A stretch of 40,524 bases of DNA from a bacterium (GTDB lineage: Bacteria > Vulcanimicrobiota > Xenobia > Xenobiales > JADMJV01): contig JADMJV010000045.1 in the NCBI GenBank assembly GCA_018780265.1, positions 47,431 to 87,954 on the forward strand. The letters run 5' to 3'. A program made the position numbers and the translations under genes. Shown in pieces: positions 17,380-25,834 of this stretch. Within the stretch, counting starts at the first letter, position 1. Each line of letters opens with the position of its first letter. A model generated the notes under the pieces. That model did not search any database. It was given only the letters and a program-made list of their open reading frames with translations, and was not told the DNA's origin.

Positions 17380-17694
17380 GTCCCGGCTCCAGGCGGGACC
17401 AATGCCGGTCCACAGCCAGGTACACCCCGGGGCCAGGGCTGTCCCGGCTCCAGGCGGGACATGCCGGTCCACAGCCAGGACACCCCCGGGGCCAGGACTG
17501 TCCCGGCTCCAGGCGGGACAAATGCCGGTCCACAGCCAGGACACCCCCCGGGCCAGGGCTGTCCCGGCTCCAGGCGGGACCAATGCCGGTCCACAGCCAG
17601 GACACCCCCGGGCCAGGGCTGTCCCGGCTCCAGGCGGGACAAATACCGGTCCACAGCCAGGACACCCCCGGGCCAGGGCCGTCCCGGCTCCAGG
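17380..17694. repeat. Tandem array of a ~60-bp hairpin repeat (5 full + 1 partial units)
   Basis: Units begin at 17380, 17441, 17500, 17561, 17621 and (partial) 17681, so the periods are 61, 59, 61, 60 and 60. Each begins with a perfect hairpin GTCCCG-gctccagg-CGGGAC, followed by an AATGCCGGTCCACAGCCAGG-like block and a CCCCGGGCCAGGGCT block. Differences between units are single bases or indels, so the copies are recent or homogenised. There are no unique spacers, so it is not a CRISPR, and no T-tract, so it is not a terminator stack. The array fills the space between the upstream gene (ending at 17696) and the start of the transporter at 17295. The remaining 84 nt (17296-17379) hold only the transporter leader. 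A diverged copy lies at 40272-40308. Confidence 0.95.
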
Positions 17695-17695
17695 A

Positions 17696-18847
17696 TCAGC
17701 GGGTGCCGAACTGGCGCTCCTGCCGAGTGGTAAGCTCGAAGATGTTGATCCAGTTTGGACTCAAGCCGTTCGGCACCGGGTCGCGAAACTTGGTCACGAT
17801 CCAGTCCCAGCCGCCCCGGCCGGAAGTGAGCACCAAGCCTTCCCCTCCTGTGTACTGCATTTCCGCAGTGGTGGCGGCCCGCTAGGTGCCCTTGACGACC
17901 TGGCCGTTGGTCGTCGTCCAGTGGTAACTGCCGCCCGGGTCGATGGTCAGGGACCCCGTGCTGGAGTGGATGGGTCCGTGCCGGTAGACGTTGGCGCCAT
18001 CCGCGCTATAGGTGGTGGGTCCATTGACCTCGGTTCGCCAGCTGCCGAAGAGGGCGTTGCGCACAGGGTTGCTACCGAAGTTGTCGTCTAGAGGGCGGGT
18101 GATGTCGCTGAGCAAACCGTACTTGGCTACGGTGTCCTGGTACAAGGGAGAGTCCGTGGAATAGTGCCAGTTCACCCCCCTTGACATGATTTGGCGCCTG
18201 AGTTCGTCAAGCACCCTGGCCCGGTTGGGCCCCCAAGGGTTGCCACCCAGGTTGGTATCGAGGTAATTCTTGAGTTCGGCCTCGTTCATCAACCCGCCCC
18301 CGCCTCCGGGGTTAATTGGACGAGGCATGTCGTTGCCCGGCTGAGGATTGGGTCGAGCAGCCACCGGGACTGCTCCTGGATCTGCGGGACCGTGTGGCTT
18401 GATTTTCTCCGGTCCGTAGTAAGCCTGGGCCGGGCCGAACGGGGTCTGGTGTTTGACCAAGTACTGCCCCCCCTCCTGGCGAAGAATCTCGGCCTCCACC
18501 CAGTCGCCGTGATAATTCAGCAAGACTTTCTGCCCCGCCCCCAGGGCGCCAGCGTCATGGTTGGCCTGGGGCGCCGGATTGGGCGCAGGTGCCGGATTTG
18601 GGGCGGCCGGTGCTGGCTGGCCGGCCTTGCGTAAAATCTTGGCAGCCTCGTAATAGCTCTGATTGTCGCCCCACTCCCCCTTCCACTTGATAAGATACTG
18701 ATTGCCCTCCTGGCGAATAATCTCGCCTTCGGTTGGTACCTGATGGTAATCGAAGATGACTCGATCTCCCACCGCATACCCTTGGGCAAGGCAAACCGTG
18801 GTTAGAGTGGAAAGCAAAAGTGAAAAAATAAACGAGCGACGACGCAA
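17696..18847 (-). pseudogene. Secreted double SH3/Tudor-like protein with lipocalin-like C-terminus, interrupted by TAG
   Basis: From a TTG at 18847, preceded by AGGGGGG, a signal peptide (RRRSFIFSLLLSTLTTVCLA) leads into two homologous small beta domains. The first contains VGDRVIFDYHQVPTEGEI and the second AGQKVLLNYHGDWVEAEI. Each carries an I-(I/L)-RQEG-(N/G)-QYL(I/V)K core, like SH3/Tudor barrels. Pro-rich linkers and a helical region follow, then a beta domain (NALFGSWRTE, then GSLTIDPGGSYHWTTTNG). The frame meets TAG at 17882-17884 after VVKGT but continues cleanly for 61 codons (RAATTAEMQYTGGEGLVLTS and later WDWIVTKFRD) to TGA at 17696-17698. Domain logic suggests the TAG replaces a Trp codon. 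It is either a nonsense mutation or a base error. The intact protein would be about 383 residues. Role unknown; probably periplasmic or extracellular. Confidence 0.7.
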
Positions 18848-18869
18848 CGCACACCCCCCTGTATTTGAT

Positions 18870-18893
18870 GGGCCGACCTTCGGGCCACGGCCC
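18870..18893 (-). other. GC hairpin in the leader of the double-SH3 gene
   Basis: GGGCCG and CGGCCC (18888-18893 and 18870-18875) can pair across a 12-nt loop, 23 nt before the TTG start codon. A second possible stem CGTAGG/CCTACG lies further upstream at 18915-18941. Together with the G-run between them this predicts a structured 5' leader. No known riboswitch pattern is recognised. Confidence 0.3.
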
Positions 18894-19103
18894 CCCCCTC
18901 CTTCGGCCACCTTTCGTAGGGATCCGGCTGAGATTCCTACGAGGCATGTGGGTGAAGTAGAGTTTTGTTGACAATTTGGCCACAAGTCAGACTTCCACCA
19001 ACGTGCGCATGACGAAGACTTCGCGTTCCGTTGACGGACGCCTCATAAACTCCGTACAAGCCCCGAACCACACAGGGCATACAGAGACGGGAAAATTTTC
19101 ACC

Positions 19104-19472
19104 ATGATCAACATCAACGGCAGCCTTGCCAATCACTCTTTCCAACCCTACAAAGCCTCTGACAAGCCTGAGGATTCCCAGACGGCTCCGAACGATTGCT
19201 TTTTTCCCTCAAACGTCGGTCAGGATGCCTTCTACGGGGTCATAGGTGCGGGGATATCGGCCGTGCCCATTTTAGGAGCTGCCGTGCTGAATGAAGTCGC
19301 CGACGTTCATAGTGGTTTCCTGCTCAACTCCGCTCCGGCTATCAATCTTGGGAGCACCATCGCGCTAGGTGTGGGCCTTTTCGCCAGCGGACCCCTGCTG
19401 GCTGCCGGCTTGACAGGATTGGGTGTCTGTGCGGTGGTGGGCGGCGCTGCGGCCTTCTTCAATCACGAGTAA
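19104..19472 (+). CDS. Small Gly/Ala-rich membrane-associated hypothetical protein
   Basis: A 122-residue protein of unknown family. The first 35 residues are polar (MININGSLANHSFQPYKAS...). The rest is mostly hydrophobic and glycine-rich: FYGVIGAGISAVPILGAAVL, then a polar hinge, then ALGVGLFASGPLLAAGLTGL and GVCAVVGGAAAFF. Two or three membrane helices with glycine-zipper spacing are likely. The ribosome site is weak (GGGA 14 nt upstream). It has a 256-nt gap on its 5' side, divergent from the gene starting at 18847; no convincing promoter was found there, only a lone TTGACA at 18968. Whether it is membrane protein or a secreted peptide precursor cannot be told. Confidence 0.6.
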   Translation: MININGSLANHSFQPYKASDKPEDSQTAPNDCFFPSNVGQDAFYGVIGAGISAVPILGAAVLNEVADVHSGFLLNSAPAINLGSTIALGVGLFASGPLLAAGLTGLGVCAVVGGAAAFFNHE

Positions 19473-19531
19473 GCAGTGGGGTTTCGTCGCGTGAGGCAAG
19501 ATCTGCCGGCTGGGCGGCGAACTTACGGGGT

Positions 19532-20512
19532 GTGAGGATTTTCTGTCACATCGTCTTCGGGTGCGCCACTCCGATCCTCTTCATCGGTCTTATGCTGGCT
19601 TATGCGGGCTTTCAGGTGGGCCACCCTCTTCCAGGGCTTGCTCTGGTGGCTCTGGGCCTGAGCGCCTATGTCACGCATCTGAGGCTGCCGGTCCCCCGCC
19701 ACCAGGGGGGCAAGCGAGTTTTCCATGGTACCCGGGAGGAGTTGGTGTCGCAGATCCGTGGGTTGCAGGCCAGCGACCAGGAGGCGGAGCGCATCCTGGT
19801 TGAGGCCGACGCTTTCTACGGGGGCCTGATGTTGAGGCTGGTGTTTGTTGAACTGGTATTGGTTTTTTTTGCCCTGGTCGCCGCGGTGGGGCTGGAGGGG
19901 ACGGGGACCGCAAACGTTCTGTTCGGGTTCTGCGGTCTGGGTGTCGTGGGGTTTCTGGGCCTGCTTGCTTTGCGGACTCGGGTCCGTTGGCGCCACGGTC
20001 ACAGCGACCTGCACGACGGCAAGCTGCAATTGCTGGTAGAGTTGCTGGAGACGCTGGCCTGCGAGGCCACCGGGAAGATCAGCCTCGAAGCCTACCTGGC
20101 CAATCCCCGGCTGCAGTTGAGTCAGATGGCCGGCTTTGGACACCTCAAGGAGAGCTACCTGGATGATTGGCTTCGGCTGCGCACGCGGCTCAGCGACGGC
20201 ACGCTGATCCGGCTCCGGGCGCTCAGTTGGGGCGGCCGGACGGTGCGGACCCGCAACAAAGGCAAGAAGGTCAAACACCGGGTCGGACCGGTGCGGGGCC
20301 ACTGTCAGGTAAGTCTGCATCTGGAAGGGGAGCACCCCGCCCCTGCTCTGGAATCCATGCCCAAGCCCGGAGGTTTCAGCTTCAACCAGGTGCAGGCGTA
20401 CAGCGTGAATGGCTCTAAGGTGAGCGCCCAGGTCCGCTATCTCACCCAGCCTTACCCCCAGTTAAAGCACGTTGTGCAGCCTTTGCTCTGGCTATATGCG
20501 GGCCGAGGCTGA
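19532..20512 (+). CDS. Membrane protein of unknown function
   Basis: A 326-residue protein from the GTG at 19532 (GGGG just upstream). Two hydrophobic segments lie near the N-terminus (CATPILFIGLMLAYAGF; LPGLALVALGLSAYV) and a second pair at about 95-145 (LVFVELVLVFFALVAAVGL; VLFGFCGLGVVGFLGLLAL). The C-terminal 175 residues are soluble and basic (RTRNKGKKVKHR), with a beta-rich end. No family is recognised. It follows the small glycine-rich protein by 59 nt on the same strand and converges with the deiminase-like gene 8 nt away, with no terminator visible between. Confidence 0.7.
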   Translation: MRIFCHIVFGCATPILFIGLMLAYAGFQVGHPLPGLALVALGLSAYVTHLRLPVPRHQGGKRVFHGTREELVSQIRGLQASDQEAERILVEADAFYGGLMLRLVFVELVLVFFALVAAVGLEGTGTANVLFGFCGLGVVGFLGLLALRTRVRWRHGHSDLHDGKLQLLVELLETLACEATGKISLEAYLANPRLQLSQMAGFGHLKESYLDDWLRLRTRLSDGTLIRLRALSWGGRTVRTRNKGKKVKHRVGPVRGHCQVSLHLEGEHPAPALESMPKPGGFSFNQVQAYSVNGSKVSAQVRYLTQPYPQLKHVVQPLLWLYAGRG

Positions 20513-20520
20513 GAGCATAG

Positions 20521-22041
20521 CTAGCCATCAGTCACACGCAGATCGCCGGTGGCGCAGCGGACAGCCCCCCATAGCTTGGTGCTCAGTCGGGCCGAGGGCA
20601 TATCTACGACCTGGTAGCCATGCTGACGGAAAGTAGCCCGGGCCACTTCGTCAAGTTCGGGCACATCGTAGACGGGCAGGTAGACTTTCCTGACCGGGAG
20701 CCCCTGGTCCAGGTAGTTCTCCATCAGCACGTTGTTGTAAGTCAGGTAGGGAGTGGTCAGGCCCAGGCCGCACAGGTTGGGCAGGCGGCAAATCCGGTAG
20801 CCCAGTTCGGCCAACCGGCGCGCGGCCCGATCGTATTTTTCGGACAATTGCTTATCACGGGTGGCCTGCACCAGGGGGGCCAGGTCGGCTCGGTTGGACA
20901 CCAGGCCCATCGATAGCCCGGGGTCGGCCACGGCGATGGTGTCCTCGTCGAGAAACGTAAATCCCAGATCGAGGTGAAACTCGGGCTGGGGCTCGATGGC
21001 GATCACCGGCACGCCCATCAACTGAACAAACTGTTCCAGCACGGCCTCTCGCGATAGGCGCAGGTCAGCCATGTTGGCGGCCAGACTCTGGCCGCCCAAC
21101 AGCACGGCTCGCTTGCTGGCGATCACATCGCCCCCTTCGAAGCTCAGGCCCGAGCGCCGCACCAGCAAATCAGGCAAGGCTTGCTGAAGTCTGGCCGGGG
21201 CCGCTCCCGTGCCCTGCAGCACACGCCGGTTGAGCTTGCTGTCCACCTGCCCGTCCCCTCGAAACGAGCGGGGCAGCATCAATACCTCGGCACCTTCGGC
21301 GGTTTGCATCAAGATGGCCCCATCTCGGGCCCACATGGTCATGGGTTCGTAGAGTTGCTCGGGGGTGGAATGCAGGTGCAACCCGTGAATATGGATCCGG
21401 CCAGGATCGATAATCGGCCACTCCGAGAGCATGGCCGGCAGAGCGGCTGCCGCCAGACCCTCGGCCACGATGTGCACAACCACGTCGGCCGGCAGGCGGG
21501 TCAAAATGTCGTGAAAGACCGCCTTTTGAGCCGAGAAGGCCGGTTCCTGAAACTCTTCCGGCCACTGCAGCCGAAGGGCCCGGATACGACCGGTCGAGGA
21601 GGCCACTACCCGCAAGGCTCCCAGCTCCGGGCTGGCTGGCAAAATCTCAAAAGGGTCGCGGGGCTGCACCGGGGTGCGACTGGGGTTGGCGGGAACCCGC
21701 CAGCCATTGGGTGTGGCCGTGGCCGCCCGCGGTCGAGGTCCCTCCAGATTGGGCAACAAAGCTGGTCCCAGGCCAGCGCCGAAAAGAGCTCCGGCGGCCA
21801 TTCCAGCGTGGCCCCGCGAGCCCAGCACCGACAGGGCGGACGAGCGGGTCTGCTCGGGCTTGGGACGCGGAGACTCGACCAGAGTCGGGGTCTCCTTTTT
21901 TCGACCGGGCTTTATCAGGGCTTCTTGGGGACTTGTCGCCAGATCCACTCGGTCCGGGGTCCCCACCGCCGGATTGGTGGACCGGCTCGACCATACGGGT
22001 CCTGAAGAAAAGGGAGAGCCGGCCGGGGGCAGTGACTGCAT
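20521..22041 (-). CDS. Deiminase-like enzyme (guanidino-group-modifying superfamily) with Pro-rich N-terminus
   Basis: A 506-residue protein. The C-terminal two thirds carry the marks of the agmatine/peptidyl-arginine deiminase fold. WARDGAIL has the substrate-binding Asp, FEGGDV is present, the catalytic His lies in FHLDLGFTFLDED, and Cys496 near the end in GAVRCATGD occupies the place of the nucleophile. These enzymes hydrolyse a guanidino group to a ureido group and release ammonia. Whether the substrate is agmatine, free arginine or a protein side chain is unclear; the usual agmatine deiminase motifs are not exact. The first ~140 residues are Pro/Arg/Ser-rich with one short hydrophobic stretch (GMAAGALFGAGLGPALL) and look disordered. 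AGGAT precedes the ATG at 22041. Divergent from selA. Confidence 0.75.
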   Translation of the reverse strand: MQSLPPAGSPFSSGPVWSSRSTNPAVGTPDRVDLATSPQEALIKPGRKKETPTLVESPRPKPEQTRSSALSVLGSRGHAGMAAGALFGAGLGPALLPNLEGPRPRAATATPNGWRVPANPSRTPVQPRDPFEILPASPELGALRVVASSTGRIRALRLQWPEEFQEPAFSAQKAVFHDILTRLPADVVVHIVAEGLAAAALPAMLSEWPIIDPGRIHIHGLHLHSTPEQLYEPMTMWARDGAILMQTAEGAEVLMLPRSFRGDGQVDSKLNRRVLQGTGAAPARLQQALPDLLVRRSGLSFEGGDVIASKRAVLLGGQSLAANMADLRLSREAVLEQFVQLMGVPVIAIEPQPEFHLDLGFTFLDEDTIAVADPGLSMGLVSNRADLAPLVQATRDKQLSEKYDRAARRLAELGYRICRLPNLCGLGLTTPYLTYNNVLMENYLDQGLPVRKVYLPVYDVPELDEVARATFRQHGYQVVDMPSARLSTKLWGAVRCATGDLRVTDG

Positions 22042-22078
22042 GGTAGCATCCTAGGAAATCTCAGGCCCACATGCAACC

Positions 22079-22098
22079 GGGGGAGGCGCAGCCCCCCC
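22079..22098 (+). other. Strong GC hairpin in the selA leader
   Basis: GGGGG-A-GGC-GCA-GCC-CCCCC forms an eight-pair stem with one bulged A and a three-base loop, 21 nt before the selA ATG in the 78-nt divergent gap. It could influence selA translation or simply be GC-rich sequence. No T-tract follows, so it is not a terminator. Confidence 0.35.
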
Positions 22099-22119
22099 GC
22101 GGACAGAAAGCCGTGGCTG

Positions 22120-23463
22120 ATGTCCAAGCTGCAGCAACTCCCCAGTATTGACCGGCTGCTCTCCAGTGCCGCCGCCCAGCAATGGCTGGACCACTTCCCC
22201 CGACCCCAGATCGTGGACTGCCTGCGCCGGGCGGTGCAGGAGGCCCGTCAGCAAGGGGGAGGGCTTGAGCCGGACATCCTGGTGCGTGCCGAGCAAATTT
22301 TGAGCGGGCTCTTCCAGCCTTCGCTGGTGCCGGTCATCAATGCCACTGGCATATTGTTGCATACCAACCTGGGCCGCTCTCCCCTGTCGCCACGTGCTCT
22401 GCAGCAGGTGCAGCTACTGTGCCAGGGCTACTCCAACCTCGAACTTGACCTGGAAAGTGGACAGCGGGGACATCGCGACCGCCACTTGCAGGGGCTGCTC
22501 AAGCTGTTGACGGGTTGTTCGGCTTCGCTGGCGGTCAACAACTGCGCCGCCGCCATGCTTCTGATCGTGGATGAATTTGCGCGCGGTCGAGAAGTCCTGG
22601 TCTCCCGCGGAGAGCTGGTCGAGATCGGCGGTTCCTTCCGCATCCCCGATGTGCTCGAGCGCGGGGGGGCTCGACTGCGTGAAGTGGGTACCACCAACCG
22701 TACCTATGTAGCCGACTTTGCCAGGGCCATCAGCCCTGAAACAGGGATGCTCTTATCCACCCACCTTTCTAATTTTGCCCAACAAGGCTTTGTCCATCAG
22801 CCTCAGCCCGAGGAATTGGTCGAATTGGCCCGGCAGCAGGGCGTAGTCAGTGTGTTGGACCTGGGCTCGGGACTGCTCGACAGCCAGCAGTTACCGTCCC
22901 GTATACAAGAACCGGACGTGCGCGGCTCTTTGCGACAGGGGTGGGACCTGATCGCCTTTTCGGGCGACAAGCTACTGGGGGCGGCTCAGGCCGGATTTAT
23001 TCTCGGCAAACCCGAACTACTCCAGCGCCTCTCGCGCAACCCCTGGATGCGCGCCTTGCGCCTGGACAAACTTCGCCTGGCAGCCCTGCAGGGCGCCCTG
23101 CTCGATCACTTGCTGGAGCCTCTACAGGTGCCCTTGCGCTGGATGCTCAGCCAGACCGAGTCCCACCTGAAGGTGCGAGCCAACCGCCTGGCTCGCCGCC
23201 TGCGGGGCCAATTGCCGGCCACGGTGGAGGTGCGGGCATGCAAATCCTCGATCGGGGGCGGAACCACACCCGGCCAAGAGCTGGACAGTTGGGCCGTGTG
23301 CCTGAAGCCGACCCAACAGAGCCTGCAGGAGTGGGCCTCCCGTTTGCGCCAGGGTCGACCGGCCGTGCTGGTTCGCTGCCAGCACGACAGCCTGTGGTTG
23401 GACATGCGGACGGTACTGCCAGTTGCCCTCAAAGATCTGGAGGCCGCCCTCAGGCAACTATGA
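22120..23463 (+). CDS. selA: L-seryl-tRNA(Sec) selenium transferase
   Basis: A 447-residue PLP enzyme that converts seryl-tRNA(Sec) to selenocysteinyl-tRNA(Sec) using selenophosphate, in the cytoplasm as a large ring. The conserved VINATGILLHTNLGRSPLS, the AVNNCAAAM loop, STHLSNF, and the PLP lysine K284 in FSGDKLLGAAQAG are all present, as is the late GGGTTPGQEL segment. Length is normal for bacterial SelA. It overlaps selB by ATGA, so both are made together. No tRNA-Sec gene or selD is seen in this window, and no selenoprotein was recognised here. Confidence 0.96.
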   Translation: MSKLQQLPSIDRLLSSAAAQQWLDHFPRPQIVDCLRRAVQEARQQGGGLEPDILVRAEQILSGLFQPSLVPVINATGILLHTNLGRSPLSPRALQQVQLLCQGYSNLELDLESGQRGHRDRHLQGLLKLLTGCSASLAVNNCAAAMLLIVDEFARGREVLVSRGELVEIGGSFRIPDVLERGGARLREVGTTNRTYVADFARAISPETGMLLSTHLSNFAQQGFVHQPQPEELVELARQQGVVSVLDLGSGLLDSQQLPSRIQEPDVRGSLRQGWDLIAFSGDKLLGAAQAGFILGKPELLQRLSRNPWMRALRLDKLRLAALQGALLDHLLEPLQVPLRWMLSQTESHLKVRANRLARRLRGQLPATVEVRACKSSIGGGTTPGQELDSWAVCLKPTQQSLQEWASRLRQGRPAVLVRCQHDSLWLDMRTVLPVALKDLEAALRQL

Positions 23464-25340
23464 GAAAACATTTTATCGTGGGCACCGCCGGCCACGTAGA
23501 TCACGGCAAAAGCAGCTTGATTCGAGCCCTGACCGGCATCGAGACCGACCGCCTGCCCGAAGAGCAGGCCCGCGGCCTGTCGATCGACCTGGGCTTTGCC
23601 CATCTTTCGCTCCCCGGAGACGTAGTGGCGGGAATTGTGGACGTCCCCGGGCACGAACGCTTTCTCAAAAACATGCTGGCGGGGGTGGGAGGCTACGACC
23701 TGGGCCTGCTGGTGGTCGATGCCCAAGAAGGAGTCATGCCCCAAACTCGTGAGCACGTGGAGATTCTCGAACTGTTGCGCACCCCTTTAGGAATGGTGGC
23801 CATTACCAAAGCAGATCTGGTAGACGCTGAGTTTCTCGAATTAGTCAGCGAGGAGTTACGAGACTTCTTGCAAGACACGTTCCTGGCCCAGGCTCCCATG
23901 GTTGCGGTCTCTTCGAAAACGGGTGCCGGCCTCGACGTTCTCAAGCTAACGTTGGGAAAATTGCTGGGCGCAGCGGCCGTACGCGACCGTCAGGCGCGCT
24001 TTCGCCTGCCCATCGATCGAGTTTTTGTCAAGTCTGGCTTTGGAACGGTGGTAACCGGTTCCTTGTGGAGCGGCACACTGAGCAAGGGAGACCGAGTTCA
24101 GCTGTGGCCCAAGGGCGACGACATCAAGGTACGCGGCCTGCAGGTCCACGGCAAAGAGGTCGACCAGGTCGTGGCCGGCCAACGCGCGGCGGTGAACCTG
24201 TCGGGAGTAGAACCGGGCAGCGTCAAGCGGGGCATGACGGTTGCATCACCCGACTGGCTCCAGCCCACCCAAAGATGCGATGCTCGTTTCCAGGTTTCAC
24301 CGCGAGCGCCCCGTCCCCTCAAGCACCGCAGCCGCATACGAGTTTACCACGGCACCAGCGAAGTCTTTGGGCGAGTGTTGTTGCTGGAGGGGGACGAACT
24401 GGCCGCCAAGGTCAGTGGCCTGGTCCAATTTCAACTCGATGACCCCCTCGTGATGGTGCGCGGGGATCGAGTCATCGTGCGCGATTTTACCTCTTCTTAC
24501 ACGATTGGAGGGGCCGAGATTCTGGAGCCGCTGGCCCAACCCCATCGGCGCAAGGATGAGGATGTTTTGCAGCAACTGCAGGCCAAGGAGCTGGGTGGCC
24601 TGCAGCAGCGAATCAAGGCTGACCTGATTGGATTTGTCAGCAAAGCGGCCTCTCAGGTCGCCGCCCAATTGCAGTTGCCCCTGACGGAAGTCCAGGCCGG
24701 GCTGGAGCACTTGCAGGAAATGGGCCAGATTGCCTGCTTGAGCAAAGGCTGGGCGCTGGCCAGCAGTATTGAGGACGTTCGGGACAGCCTGCTAGGATTG
24801 GTGGCCGGTCTTCAGCAAAAGTCTCCCTGGAAGAGCGGTTGGCGCAAGGAAGAATTGCTCAAGAGTCTTAACCACGGCTATCCGCGCTTTGCCGAGGAGG
24901 TATTTACCTATCTGGTTGAACGTCAAGAACTGCAGATGCGAGGGCGCCTCGTGTCTCTGCCCGGGCATCAGGCTCAGTTAACCAAAGGCCAGCAGCAACT
25001 GGCTCAGCGTGTGCAAGAAAGACTTCGCAAGGAGGGCTTCGCTCCCCCCAACTGGCCTGAGTTGGCGGGGCTGGAACAGATCGACAGCAACCAGTGGAAA
25101 ATTCTCGACATTTACCTGTGCGAAACCGGTGTGACCGTTAAGATCTCTGCCGATCTGGGGCTGCTTCAAGAGACATTGGACTTGGGGCAAGAAAAACTCA
25201 AGGCAGTGGGGGCACCCTTTACCGCTTCGCAAGCCCGCGACTTGTTATCCACCTCGAGAAAGTTCGTCATTCCTTTGTTAGAATACTATGACCAGTTGGG
25301 CTTCACCCAGCGGAACGGCGAAGTACGCACGGTGCGTTGA
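23460..25340 (+). CDS. selB: Selenocysteine-specific elongation factor SelB
   Basis: A 626-residue translational GTPase that brings Sec-tRNA(Sec) to UGA codons next to a SECIS hairpin. The GTPase motifs are complete: [13 protein letters not shown] (8-20), [12 protein letters not shown], and ITKADLVD. Beta-barrel domains 2 and 3 follow ([33 protein letters not shown]). The C-terminal ~250 residues form the winged-helix array that binds SECIS RNA (domain IV), ending in [21 protein letters not shown] sequence typical of SelB. The ATG at 23460 overlaps the selA stop. The same frame is open further upstream inside selA but that is a shadow. Confidence 0.96.
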   Translation: MRKHFIVGTAGHVDHGKSSLIRALTGIETDRLPEEQARGLSIDLGFAHLSLPGDVVAGIVDVPGHERFLKNMLAGVGGYDLGLLVVDAQEGVMPQTREHVEILELLRTPLGMVAITKADLVDAEFLELVSEELRDFLQDTFLAQAPMVAVSSKTGAGLDVLKLTLGKLLGAAAVRDRQARFRLPIDRVFVKSGFGTVVTGSLWSGTLSKGDRVQLWPKGDDIKVRGLQVHGKEVDQVVAGQRAAVNLSGVEPGSVKRGMTVASPDWLQPTQRCDARFQVSPRAPRPLKHRSRIRVYHGTSEVFGRVLLLEGDELAAKVSGLVQFQLDDPLVMVRGDRVIVRDFTSSYTIGGAEILEPLAQPHRRKDEDVLQQLQAKELGGLQQRIKADLIGFVSKAASQVAAQLQLPLTEVQAGLEHLQEMGQIACLSKGWALASSIEDVRDSLLGLVAGLQQKSPWKSGWRKEELLKSLNHGYPRFAEEVFTYLVERQELQMRGRLVSLPGHQAQLTKGQQQLAQRVQERLRKEGFAPPNWPELAGLEQIDSNQWKILDIYLCETGVTVKISADLGLLQETLDLGQEKLKAVGAPFTASQARDLLSTSRKFVIPLLEYYDQLGFTQRNGEVRTVR

Positions 25341-25360
25341 GCAGGTTTAGGCCAGATGTT

Positions 25361-25834
25361 GTGAAAATTGAAGGGGTGGGTAAACGGGGGGTTCTCCAAC
25401 GGCAGAGATTGCTGGGCTTAACCATGGCCGAGATCCTGATTTCAATCATGCTGGCCACGGTGGTGATCGTGTCGGTCCTGGTGGTGCTTACCCAACTGAT
25501 GGCCGGCGCCCAGAAAAGTTCCGACCTGGCCAGCGGTTCCATCGTCGCCGAGCGGTTACTCAATGATATCGTCAATCAGCCAACGCTGGTCCCCAGTGGA
25601 CCCGTTCAAGGAGTGCTTCGTTCCAGTCAGGCCGGCGAAGCGCTCACAGAATTCCACTACGCGACGGATACTCAGGCCCTGGACAGTTCGAACCCCATCG
25701 GCATCAGCTATCTGGTGACGGTTGACGTGTGGTGGATGGTAGACAACGCTACCCAACAAAAAGCCGGGGTAGGCAAACTGTCGACGCGGCTCTCGCGGGT
25801 GGTTTACCGCTCCGAAGCTACGCCCCAACCATGA
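25361..25834 (+). CDS. Type IV pilin-like / minor pseudopilin
   Basis: A protein of about 157 residues with the prepilin pattern: a short basic leader, then G-LTMAEI with the Glu at mature position 5, then a hydrophobic helix (ISIMLATVVIVSVLVVLTQL). The cleavage residue is the Gly before LTMAE. Such proteins are processed by prepilin peptidase PilD and form the pilus or type II secretion pseudopilus. Start uncertain: GTG at 25361 or TTG at 25337, neither with a strong Shine-Dalgarno. It lies just after selB and overlaps the next gene by ATGA. Confidence 0.75.
   Translation: MKIEGVGKRGVLQRQRLLGLTMAEILISIMLATVVIVSVLVVLTQLMAGAQKSSDLASGSIVAERLLNDIVNQPTLVPSGPVQGVLRSSQAGEALTEFHYATDTQALDSSNPIGISYLVTVDVWWMVDNATQQKAGVGKLSTRLSRVVYRSEATPQP

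Noticed and set aside
17380..17694. CRISPR array
   Set aside because: The units are tandem and almost identical along their whole ~60 bp, with no unique spacers, and there are no cas genes.
17267..18091. Open frames on both strands through the repeat array
   Set aside because: They result from a 60-bp, stop-poor GC-rich unit; the predicted proteins are only the repeated translation and have no start site support.
22042..22119. tRNA-Sec (selC) in the selA leader
   Set aside because: The 78-nt gap has a GC hairpin but no cloverleaf arms, T-loop or acceptor pairing.
22941..23459. N-terminal extension of selB inside selA
   Set aside because: The frame is open only as a shadow of selA; the SelB family starts at [17 protein letters not shown], at 23460.
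25337..25360. TTG start for the first pilin
   Set aside because: It overlaps the selB stop with no better ribosome site; a later GTG gives a normal short prepilin leader, though this is not certain.
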